Positions 1 to 5,333 are shown, numbered from the stretch's first letter. The stretch: DNA of 5,738 bases from Nitrospira sp. (GCA_012032965.1 JAAUPT010000136.1:1-5738), one strand, 5' to 3'. The notes: generated by a model not told the origin, from the sequence alone. Numbers and translations are program-made.

Positions 1-616
1 GCACGTTGGTGTAGTCAACCAGCAAGACCCCGTTCGAGACCACAATCCCAAACATCATGATGATGCCCATCATGGAAGAGGTGGACAGCGTCGTTTCTGT
101 CAAGAATAGCATCAAAATAACCCCAGGAAAGCCCATCGGCACGGCAAACATGATGATAAATGGATCAATGAGGGATTTAAACTGGGCGGCCATGACCATG
201 TAGACCAACATGAGTGCCAGGACGATGGCAAACTGTAATCCTTCGAAGGTTTCCCGCTGCTGCTGAATCTGCCCAGCCAGTTTGATGCTAAATCCTGCCG
301 GCAGCTGGAGTTTGGCGAACGCCGACTCGAGATCTTCGGCAATCTCGCCAAGCGTCCGAGTGGTCGGATTCGCCGTAATGTGGATCACGCGCTGAAAGTG
401 CTTCCGATCGACCTTCACCGGCCCCGCGTTCAACTTGAGTGAAGCCACGTTCTTGAGTAGGACAGGCTCACCGGTTTTGGTGGTGAGAAGAATATTTTCC
501 AAATCGGTGAGACTTTTTCGGTGTTCCTCCGCCAGCCACGCGCTGATGAAGTACTCGTTGCCGCTTTGTGGATCGGTGTAAATGATCGGATCGGTCTGGC
601 CGTTCCCATTCAAGGA
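1..616 (-). CDS. RND pump segment 4: second docking/porter part and TM8-TM11 region, runs off window
   Basis: This segment carries reconstructed residues 753-957 and stays open to the window edge. It resumes with LNGNGQTDPIIYTDPQSGNEYFI, a docking-domain stretch, then TKTGEPVLLKNVASLKL. The PAGFSIKLAGQIQQQRETFEG region follows, which normally precedes TM8, then the helices FAIVLALMLVYMVMAAQF and PFIIMFAVPMGFPGVILML. The last visible part, GIVVSNGVLLVDYTNV, is the conserved second-half relay helix. Here Ser946-Asn947 replaces the Lys-Asn pair of AcrB. There is no initiation codon of its own; it is the continuation of segment 3 in the neighbouring frame. Confidence 0.85.
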
Positions 617-1923
617 AAAGAGGCGGCATTGGCCACATCGGTTTCGCTGATCCCGAGCAAAGCTGCTTTCTCCCGATCCACCGTTATGTTGACTTCCGGA
701 TAGTTTTCCTCCCGACTCGGTTCCACATCGGCCAGGCCGGGAGTCTGCTCCATAATCTCTTTGACGCGCGCGATGACCTCCCTCGCCATTCCAAAATCAT
801 GTCCGTAAATTTCCACATCAACAGCCTTTTGGGAGCCGAAGCTGGTGACACGCTTGACAAGACCTCCAGGGTCGAAATACATCGAGACACCAGGAAACAG
901 CTTCACGATCTTGGGTCGCACATCATTCATGATCTCAACCTGAGTTCTTGTCCGCGTCGACGGTTCGGCAAGGTACACTTGAATGGAAGAGGTGTGAGGG
1001 CCTGTATTGGGGTTGAACAGAGACGAGCGACCTTGGGACAGGACACCGGTACTGGAGACGATGGTCTTCAGTTCAGTAGCAGGAATATTGGCGCGAAGGA
1101 CCCGTTCAACTTCTGAGACTTGCTGTTCAGTCTTTTCAACCCGTTGGCCGACCGGTGCCCGCAATCCGATCCGAAACTGGCTCTCATCGGAAACCGGTAA
1201 AAACTCTGTCCCGATCAGAGGGATCAAGGTAAGCGATCCAAGGAAAATCAGCAGAACGGTTATGATCAGAATCTTGCGATGTCCCAGGATCCACTGCAGC
1301 GAGTCCTCGTAACCTTGATCCAGCGATTCATAGCGGATACGGCTCCACTCCATCACTGTCGCAAGCCAACTCGGCATGTCTCGCTGTGCTTCTTGCTCAG
1401 GTTTGAGGAATCTATAGCAGAGCGCCGGTGTCACCGTGCGAGAGACGAAGAATGATGTAAAGAGCGCGATCGCGATTGTGACAGTCAACGGAATCAACAA
1501 CAGGCGCGCGATACCGACGACGAAGAACATGGGGAGAAACACGACGACGGTCGTAACCGTCGAGGCAAAGATCGGCATTGCAACTTCTCGGGCAGCATCA
1601 AGGATGCCGTTCCATCGGTTGGGGTTGGTGTTTACGTGGCGCTGAATGTTCTCCAGTTCCACGATGGAATCATCCACAAGCCGGCCGATTCCCAGCGCAA
1701 GCCCACCGAGTGTGAAGATATTGAGAGTCTGATCCGTGAAATAGAGCACGATAAACGTCACGAGCATTGACAGCGGGATGGCTACGGAAATGATCATGGT
1801 GCTGGTCAAGTTTCGTAGAAAGATGAAAATCACGGCCGCAGCTAACAAGGAACCGTGAATGGCCTGTTCGATCAGATTGCGGATGGATTGACGGATGTAA
1901 AGAGACTGGTCAAACGAAATACC
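610..1923 (-). CDS. RND pump segment 3: TM2-TM7 and first part of second periplasmic loop
   Basis: This segment carries reconstructed residues 317-752. It starts with GISFDQSLYIRQSIRNLI and then holds the central membrane block. TM2 is near 343-352 and TM4 holds Asp400-Asp401 within GRLVDDSIVELENIQRH, the proton-relay aspartates of the family. Then come the AREVAMPIFASTVTT helix, further membrane helices, a cytoplasmic linker (about 470-510), the TM7 helix ILIITVLLIFLGSL and the second porter half with GTEFLPVSDESQF and FGSQKAVDVEIYGHD. The segment ends at NAASF where one base seems lost at 613-619. The stop at 610 is an artefact of that shift. Confidence 0.87.
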   Translation of the reverse strand, partial: GISFDQSLYIRQSIRNLIEQAIHGSLLAAAVIFIFLRNLTSTMIISVAIPLSMLVTFIVLYFTDQTLNIFTLGGLALGIGRLVDDSIVELENIQRHVNTNPNRWNGILDAAREVAMPIFASTVTTVVVFLPMFFVVGIARLLLIPLTVTIAIALFTSFFVSRTVTPALCYRFLKPEQEAQRDMPSWLATVMEWSRIRYESLDQGYEDSLQWILGHRKILIITVLLIFLGSLTLIPLIGTEFLPVSDESQFRIGLRAPVGQRVEKTEQQVSEVERVLRANIPATELKTIVSSTGVLSQGRSSLFNPNTGPHTSSIQVYLAEPSTRTRTQVEIMNDVRPKIVKLFPGVSMYFDPGGLVKRVTSFGSQKAVDVEIYGHDFGMAREVIARVKEIMEQTPGLADVEPSREENYPEVNITVDREKAALLGISETDVANAASFP

Positions 1924-2578
1924 AAAGCTTCACCCCTTCAGGGATGCCAAACATCTTCGGAAGAGCGGCGCGTAGGGCGTCGACGACCGCGACCGTATTG
2001 GCAAGCGGTTGTTTATTGACGCGAAGAAACACTGACCTGGCTCCATCGGTATGGACGATGTTTGTTTGAATGTCTGAGGAATCCGTCACAGTTCCTACGT
2101 CACGCACGCGGACCGGATTGCCCAGCTGATTTACCTTCACGATGACGTCCTGAATCGGCTCCACCGTTCGAAACTGGTTGTTCGTAAACACGTTGTAGTC
2201 TAGGTTGCCGGCTTTGATATCGCCGGAAGGCAAAATCAAGTTGGCGGCTTTGACGGATCTGACGACGTCAAGAATCGAGAGTCCGCGGGCGCTGAGGAGC
2301 GCTGGATCGAGGTTGATGTTGATCTGACGGATCTTTCCTCCTTCAACTGTCGCTGCTGCAACATCGGCGATCTGCTCGATCTGTGGAGCGATGGTGTTAT
2401 ACGCAAGATCATAGAGAGCGCGCTCGTCCAGCTCGTCGCTCGATACCGACACAACCGAAACTGGAATATTGGAGACATCAAACTTGACGATAAACGGCTG
2501 CAGAATGCCCGGTGGGAGGCTGTTTAGGATCTGCGTGATGCGCTGCATCACCTCCATTTGGCCGACATTGAGGTCGCG
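1910..2578 (-). CDS. RND pump segment 2: periplasmic porter/docking region of first half
   Basis: This segment carries reconstructed residues 99-316. It begins in mid-protein with RDLNVGQMEVMQRI and continues through PPGILQPFIVKFDVSNIPV, the PN2 and docking-domain part (QININLDPALLSARGLS, then SGDIKAGNLDYNVFTNNQFRTV) and ends at GIPEGVKL just before TM2. All of this is typical of the periplasmic loop between TM1 and TM2. The final residues WYFV before the stop at 1910 come from an apparent extra base in the AAA run at 1924-1926. The ATG at 2557 is an internal methionine and not a real start. Confidence 0.85.
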   Translation of the reverse strand, partial: RDLNVGQMEVMQRITQILNSLPPGILQPFIVKFDVSNIPVSVVSVSSDELDERALYDLAYNTIAPQIEQIADVAAATVEGGKIRQININLDPALLSARGLSILDVVRSVKAANLILPSGDIKAGNLDYNVFTNNQFRTVEPIQDVIVKVNQLGNPVRVRDVGTVTDSSDIQTNIVHTDGARSVFLRVNKQPLANTVAVVDALRAALPKMFGIPEGVKLWYFV

Positions 2579-2871
2579 CCCCAGTTGAACCAGATCTGGA
2601 CCGCTCCAAGTCCTTGCTTACTGAACGACTCGACATGCTCCACATTGGATGCTGAACTGACCGCTTTTTCGATCGGGTACACGACGCTCTGCTCAATGTC
2701 GAGAGGAGGTGCTCCTTTGTAAATGACGCCCACGAAAGCGACGGGGACCTGGATTTGTGGGAAGAGGTCAATCGGCATTCTCTGAAGCGAGGTCACACCC
2801 AATACCACCATCGCCAACGAGAGCATTAAAATGCCGATCCGATTGCGTAACGCGAGTAGAGTCAGCCACAT
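2548..2871 (-). CDS. RND pump segment 1: N-terminus, TM1 and start of porter domain
   Basis: This is the first open segment of the pump gene. It starts MWLTLLALRNR, continues with a hydrophobic helix and then RMPIDLFPQIQVP, the signature that follows TM1 in RND pumps. Next comes the PN1 porter subdomain with IEQSVVYPIEKAVSS and QIWFNWG. Genuine homology ends at Trp97-Gly98 (about 2579-2583). The last ten or so residues before the stop at 2548 are out of frame, because the next frame reads RDLNVGQMEVMQRI, the usual family continuation. On its own it would be a non-functional 107-residue stub. Confidence 0.85.
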   Translation of the reverse strand: MWLTLLALRNRIGILMLSLAMVVLGVTSLQRMPIDLFPQIQVPVAFVGVIYKGAPPLDIEQSVVYPIEKAVSSASNVEHVESFSKQGLGAVQIWFNWGATSMSAKWR

Positions 2872-2944
2872 ATCAGGAAGAAGTAAGGTGTAATGGGAGA
2901 CGTGAAACGTTGGAGGAAGGGAGACACTTGTTTCCTTTCACGTC
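2872..2944 (-). other. Adaptor-pump intercistronic gap with long-arm hairpin
   Basis: This 73-bp gap separates the adaptor stop from the pump start. It is dominated by an inverted repeat, AGACGTGAAA at 2898-2907 and TTTCACGTCT at 2936-2945, a perfect 10-bp stem with a 28-nt loop; its far end touches the adaptor stop codon. The 7-mer GGGAGAC also occurs twice in direct orientation (2895-2901 and 2919-2925). No T-run follows the stem on the coding strand, so it does not look like an intrinsic terminator. The bases just before the pump ATG are pyrimidine-rich and contain no Shine-Dalgarno sequence. Confidence 0.6.
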
Positions 2945-2945
2945 T
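2898..2945. repeat. 10-bp perfect inverted repeat between adaptor and pump genes
   Basis: The arms are AGACGTGAAA (2898-2907) and TTTCACGTCT (2936-2945). In the coding-strand RNA the loop may fold further through GGAA and UUCC. Possible roles are an mRNA-stabilising or processing hairpin that sets the adaptor-to-pump ratio, or one copy of a dispersed intergenic repeat. The sequence of one window cannot decide between them. Confidence 0.6.
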
Positions 2946-3784
2946 TACTTTTTCACTCGATCCAATGGTTGCGTCTGCACCGGTATGCCGTCTCGCACCA
3001 AATCTTTACCGGAGACAATGACCGCTTCACTCCCCGTTAGGCCTTTGGTGATTTCTATGTAGTTCCCATCTCGGGCACCGATTTCAATGTCCACTCTCTG
3101 GGCTGTTCCTTCTTTGACAATGTACACGTACTGCGCTTCTTCAAGACGGCTGACCGCATCGATGGGAATCTGTAGGGCCTGAGGATGCGTGCCTACCAGC
3201 ACTTCGACTCGGGCGAACATTCCCCCTTTCAATCGGCGATCTCTGTTGGGTAGGTCGACTTCGACGGTCATGGTGCGCGTTGCGCGATTCAGGGCCTGGA
3301 CAATACGGGTCACAGTTCCCTCGAAGATCTGGTCGGGATAGGCTTCTGCGCGAAGCTCGGCTTTTTGTCCGACCTTCACGAGTGGAATATCTCGCTCGAC
3401 GACCTCGATCAGAACACGGACCGTATCGATGTCGTGCAAGCTCATGATGCCTCGCGACATAGTTGATGTACTGGCTGTGGCGCTGCTGACGTAAGCTCCG
3501 GTATCAAGATTACGCTCCGCGATATAGCCGGCGAACGGAGCTCGGATATAGGAGTAGGACAGGTTGGTTTCCGCTTGCGCCAGGGCTACATCCATTTGAT
3601 TTACCTGGGCCTGTAAAGATTCTTGTGCCGCTCTGGCGGCATCAAAGTTGACCTCCGCAGTATCAAGGTCCTGCTGCGAAACGAATCGATCTTTGATCAG
3701 CGATTGCATGCGCTCGAATGTGAGCTTGACATTGCGAACCACCGCATTCTGCTGCGAGACTCTTGCCTTGGCGGCAGACAGGTT
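2945..3784 (-). CDS. Adaptor segment 2: coiled coil, second lipoyl half, barrel and membrane-proximal domains
   Basis: This segment gives residues 115-393. It holds the rest of the alpha-hairpin (FERMQSLIKDRFVSQQDLDT and a second helix rich in Ala, Gln and Glu), then SYIRAPFAGYI, the typical second lipoyl-half motif. The beta-barrel with VRVLIEVVERDIPLVKVGQ follows, then GTVTRIVQALNRATRTMTVEVDLPN and the domain with LQIPIDAVSRLEEAQYVYIV. The open frame extends upstream of the internal ATG at 3742 to the shift site. The stop is TAA at 2945-2947. Confidence 0.87.
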   Translation of the reverse strand, partial: NLSAAKARVSQQNAVVRNVKLTFERMQSLIKDRFVSQQDLDTAEVNFDAARAAQESLQAQVNQMDVALAQAETNLSYSYIRAPFAGYIAERNLDTGAYVSSATASTSTMSRGIMSLHDIDTVRVLIEVVERDIPLVKVGQKAELRAEAYPDQIFEGTVTRIVQALNRATRTMTVEVDLPNRDRRLKGGMFARVEVLVGTHPQALQIPIDAVSRLEEAQYVYIVKEGTAQRVDIEIGARDGNYIEITKGLTGSEAVIVSGKDLVRDGIPVQTQPLDRVKK

Positions 3785-4125
3785 GGCTTTGCCTGATTAA
3801 CGGCATGCCGATAGTCCGTATGGTCTATTTCAAGAAGTAACTGATCTGCTCGCGCGAAATCACCTTTATCAATATGCAATTTGGCAATATAACCGTCGAC
3901 TCGCGAGAAGATATTGACAACTTGATTGGGAGAGATATCCGCAGTGTAGCTCAATCGAACATCGAGATCCTGTCTGATCGGGGACACAATGCCGACGGTG
4001 ACAAGACGTGGCTTAGGCGTATCGGTTTTAGCGCCTGTGCTCAGGCGAACGAGGAGAAGGGCGGCAAGCACAAACACAACAGCAATCCCAAGGGCTATGA
4101 ATGGATGGCGAGATAGATGGCTCAT
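3697..4125 (-). CDS. Adaptor segment 1: membrane anchor, first lipoyl half, start of coiled coil
   Basis: This segment gives residues 1-113 of the adaptor. The anchor is IALGIAVVFVLAALLLV, followed by a periplasmic stretch and the lipoyl-type sequence VNIFSRVDGYIAKLHIDKG. The coiled coil begins at DYRHAVNQAK. After Lys113 the reading goes wrong (PTCLPPRQ and on), whereas the next frame continues ANLSAAKARVSQQNAVV, exactly the heptad-like sequence expected. The stop at 3697 is therefore an artefact of the shift. Confidence 0.85.
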   Translation of the reverse strand: MSHLSRHPFIALGIAVVFVLAALLLVRLSTGAKTDTPKPRLVTVGIVSPIRQDLDVRLSYTADISPNQVVNIFSRVDGYIAKLHIDKGDFARADQLLLEIDHTDYRHAVNQAKPTCLPPRQESRSRMRWFAMSSSHSSACNR

Positions 4126-4140
4126 AAGAGTGCGTGACGA

Positions 4141-4784
4141 CTACGAAACAGGCAACCGTTGAGTGAGGCCACCTAGGAACAACGAAACATACTCTGTGAC
4201 CACATCTTCGTGAGTGAGGTGCATGGGTAGGCCGTAGACATCGTGCAGCAGTCGATGGTGCACGATGATCCCAAAAATGCTCTGGCTGCAAGCAAAGGAT
4301 CGACCGTTCGGAAAGCGCCATCCTTGATGCGTCGGCGAATGTAGCTCGCAAGAAGGTCGTGGAATGCTTGATACTGCTGCTGAAAGAACATGTCGGACAT
4401 CTCATGCCTCTCCAAGGCACTGAAAAGGAGCAGGCGGAACAAGGTTGGGTCGGCTCCCTTTCTAATTCGATAGCTCGCAAGCAGGGTGAAGAGCCGCACG
4501 TCATCCTGCTTCTTCGCGGCGTCCTCGACCGCCTCTCGAAGCCCTGAGTATTGAGCTTTCTCCTCGAGAATCGCGGTGTAAAGTCCATGCTTAGTCGGAA
4601 AGTATTTGAAGAGTAGGGCCTCACTGACTCCAGCTGCCTTCGCGATTCGTTTTGTGGTCGTTCCAGTAAACCCGTTGGCCGCAAACAGCGACGCCGCAGC
4701 GTTGATTAGGCTGGCTTGCCGTTGGTTGGCCGATGTTCGTGACTTCCGTTGAGGATGAGGGGGTAGTTTCTGAATGCTATTCAT
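4141..4784 (-). pseudogene. TetR/AcrR-family transcriptional repressor of the efflux operon, one frameshift near the 3' end
   Basis: This is a one-component DNA-binding repressor, presumably released by a ligand exported by the pump. The N-terminal helix-turn-helix is clear at about residues 24-69: the recognition region reads TTTKRIAKAAGVSEALLFKYF (split here as TTTKRIAKAAG and VSEALLFKYF), the family signature. The C-terminal ligand domain follows. As read, the frame goes off after Gly172 and stops at 4173. With one base added in the T or G run at 4270-4277 it continues IIVHHRLLHDVYG to LFLGGLTQRLPVS, a normal TetR ending, and stops at TAG 4141-4143, giving 214 residues. The ATG at 4784 is fixed by an in-frame TAA four codons upstream and has no Shine-Dalgarno sequence. 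The start codon lies inside a 46-bp palindrome, the likely autoregulatory operator. The adaptor gene begins 15 bp after the corrected stop. Confidence 0.92.
4173..4784 (-). CDS. TetR-family repressor, open frame as read (203 residues)
   Basis: This is the uninterrupted reading frame of the repressor as the sequence stands. The first 172 residues are genuine family sequence and include the whole DNA-binding domain. The last 31 residues, with runs of Cys, Ser and Thr, are out of frame. If the shift were real, the protein would keep DNA binding but lose the final helices that normally help form the TetR dimer interface. Confidence 0.8.
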   Translation of the reverse strand: MNSIQKLPPHPQRKSRTSANQRQASLINAAASLFAANGFTGTTTKRIAKAAGVSEALLFKYFPTKHGLYTAILEEKAQYSGLREAVEDAAKKQDDVRLFTLLASYRIRKGADPTLFRLLLFSALERHEMSDMFFQQQYQAFHDLLASYIRRRIKDGAFRTVDPLLAARAFLGSSCTIDCCTMSTAYPCTSLTKMWSQSMFRCS

Positions 4785-4818
4785 GGTGAGTGATTACTCA
4801 CTCACCATGAATAGCATT
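4773..4818. promoter_or_regulatory. 46-bp palindrome over the tetR start codon, probable TetR operator
   Basis: The arms at 4773-4793 and 4798-4818 are perfect 21-bp inverted copies around a 4-bp centre (TTAC on the plus strand). The inner part, TGAGTGA on one side and TCACTCA on the other, resembles the short symmetrical sites bound by TetR-family repressors. The outer part includes the first four tetR codons. A repressor bound here would cover its own start codon and the presumed -10 region, giving autoregulation of tetR, adaptor and pump. That this protein binds here is inference from position and symmetry. Confidence 0.8.
4785..4806 (-). promoter_or_regulatory. Hairpin directly before the tetR start codon in mRNA
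   Basis: If transcription starts upstream of 4806, the RNA can fold GGTGAGTGA against TCACTCACC with a GTAA loop, a 9-bp stem ending on the base before the ATG. The only GGTGAG element lies in the far arm, about 16 nt from the ATG and too distant for normal ribosome binding. The fold may restrict translation, or the transcript may start inside the palindrome and be almost leaderless. Confidence 0.45.
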
Positions 4819-4837
4819 AGGATATATGAAAAGGCAA
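4808..4837 (-). promoter_or_regulatory. Weak candidate sigma70-type promoter for tetR operon
   Basis: On the minus strand TTGCCT (4832-4837) stands 18 bp from TATTCA (4808-4813). The matches to TTGACA and TATAAT are four and three of six, so this is poor evidence by itself. Its position supports it slightly, because the -10 would fall in the upstream arm of the palindrome, where a repressor would block it. Confidence 0.25.
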
Positions 4838-4872
4838 GGCAGGATTAGTGTGTCGCTCTAGTACTGACTCGC

Positions 4873-5259
4873 CTAAGCTTGTCCAACTGACTGAGTGTGA
4901 AGAAATACCCGCATCCGATCTCCCTCCGGTAGGCTCAGTTCTTTCAAAGCTACACCGAACAGCGACCCAACGCTCCATGCTACGGTGGCTTCCAAAATGA
5001 ACAAGGGATCCTCTTCGTTCGGGAGGTATAAAAACAGGGTGAGCTCCGTGCCAACCTGCACAGGACAATTTCCGCGAATACCGACTCCGCCCTCGGACAA
5101 GTCGACGACGGTACCGTCACCGATTAGAACGTCTTCCCCGTTGAAGCCTGAATACATAAGGCCAAATGAAACGTTGGTTCTACCTATTGTCCTGCGTTCG
5201 ATTGAACTGCGGGAGTGCCGACCTTGTGAATGTCCTAATTGTTTCATCTGTCTCATCAT
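4873..5259 (-). CDS. PilZ-domain protein, complete, probable c-di-GMP receptor
   Basis: This is a 128-residue single-domain PilZ protein, probably cytoplasmic, with no signal peptide or membrane helix. PilZ domains bind the second messenger c-di-GMP and pass the signal to motility, polysaccharide or other outputs. Both binding motifs are present: RxxxR at Arg23-Arg27 (RRTIGR) and DxSxxG at Asp53-Gly58 (DLSEGGVGI). Beta strands follow, including GTELTLFLYLP, then LEATVAWSVGSLFGVAL and a terminal helix with RMRVFLH. Two ATG codons stand in tandem; the second (5256) is better spaced, six bases from the GGAGG, and the first only three, so the true protein may be one residue shorter. It lies 88 bp upstream of tetR on the same strand. 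Unlike the efflux genes it needs no frame correction. The regulated process cannot be told from the sequence. Confidence 0.88.
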   Translation of the reverse strand: MMRQMKQLGHSQGRHSRSSIERRTIGRTNVSFGLMYSGFNGEDVLIGDGTVVDLSEGGVGIRGNCPVQVGTELTLFLYLPNEEDPLFILEATVAWSVGSLFGVALKELSLPEGDRMRVFLHTQSVGQA

Positions 5260-5260
5260 A

Positions 5261-5267
5261 TTCCTCC
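5261..5267 (-). promoter_or_regulatory. Shine-Dalgarno sequence of the complete PilZ gene
   Basis: The coding strand reads GGAGGAA directly before the tandem start codons. It is a near-perfect complement to the 16S rRNA tail and favours the second ATG by spacing. It contrasts with the three efflux genes, none of which has a recognisable site. Confidence 0.8.
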
Positions 5268-5299
5268 ACGTTATATTTCTGCTCCCAGAGTTCTCATAT

Positions 5300-5333
5300 A
5301 GGCAAAGGCTAGCGCTCGGTGTCAGTTTTGCCT
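5300..5333. repeat. 7-bp inverted repeat upstream of the complete PilZ gene
   Basis: AGGCAAA at 5300-5306 pairs with TTTGCCT at 5327-5333 across a 20-bp loop. It overlaps the weak candidate promoter and might be a protein-binding site or a leader hairpin. An arm this short can also arise by chance. Confidence 0.35.

Larger units (their letters stand above)
1..2871 (-). pseudogene. RND efflux pump inner-membrane transporter (AcrB/HAE1-like), 3' end outside window, three frameshifts
   Basis: This is the proton-driven inner-membrane component of a tripartite RND efflux pump. Joining four open segments through three one-base corrections gives 957 residues up to the window edge; the family usually has about 1030-1050, so only the C-terminal end is missing. 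Visible family marks are a first membrane helix at about residues 12-29, the PIDLFPQ motif at 33-39, the porter domains, the TM4 motif GRLVDD with Asp400-Asp401 (counterparts of AcrB Asp407-Asp408), a second porter half from about 540, and a second helix bundle near the end. At the place of AcrB Lys940 there is Ser946. The adaptor gene lies 73 bp upstream. The ATG at 2871 has no Shine-Dalgarno sequence and no better in-frame start upstream. Substrate cannot be read from sequence; drugs or lipophilic compounds are typical. Each break can be repaired by changing a homopolymer run by one base and both sides remain conserved, so the gene is probably intact in the organism. Confidence 0.93.
2945..4125 (-). 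pseudogene. Periplasmic adaptor subunit of RND efflux pump (HlyD/AcrA family), one frameshift
   Basis: This is the membrane fusion protein that links the inner-membrane pump to an outer-membrane channel. Joining the two open segments by one added base gives 393 residues, a normal family length. In order it shows a membrane anchor at about residues 9-28 with no lipobox cysteine, the first half of the lipoyl domain with GYIAKLHIDKGDFARADQLL, a coiled-coil hairpin at about 105-195, the second lipoyl half with YIRAPFAGYIAERNLDTGAYV, then beta-barrel and membrane-proximal domains ending VQTQPLDRVKK. The gene sits 15 bp after the repressor and 73 bp before the pump, so the three are probably one transcript. 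The ATG at 4125 is the only possible start before an in-frame stop and has no Shine-Dalgarno sequence. The frameshift is at about 3787, where GG seems to have become G on the coding strand. Confidence 0.93.

Noticed and set aside
112..351. A 79-codon minus-strand frame near the window start
   Set aside because: It is in a different frame from pump segment 4, which shows continuous RND transmembrane sequence through the same bases.
799..1312. Plus-strand open frames opposite the pump gene
   Set aside because: They lie antisense to well-conserved RND sequence, have no ribosome-binding site and no recognisable domains.
3874..4116. Plus-strand 80-codon frame opposite the adaptor N-terminus
   Set aside because: It is antisense to a clear membrane anchor and lipoyl region; composition and context give no support.
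4028..4684. A 218-codon open frame on the minus strand overlapping the repressor and adaptor start
   Set aside because: It is out of frame with clear TetR sequence, rich in Arg, Ser, Pro and Cys, and has no family-like motif; it is a shadow frame despite being longer than the repressor frame as read.
1..4784. Genuine pseudogenisation of the efflux operon
   Set aside because: Frames on both sides of every break remain conserved and each break is repairable by a one-base change at a short run, so sequence error is more likely; not excluded without reads.
4860..4898. TGACTGAGTG-like sequence at about 4888-4897 as a second repressor half-site
   Set aside because: It lies within the PilZ coding end, has no symmetrical partner and is a short match that can occur by chance.
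5269..5275. TATAAC on the minus strand as a -10 element for the PilZ gene
   Set aside because: It is too close to the Shine-Dalgarno to leave it in the transcript and no -35 stands at normal distance.
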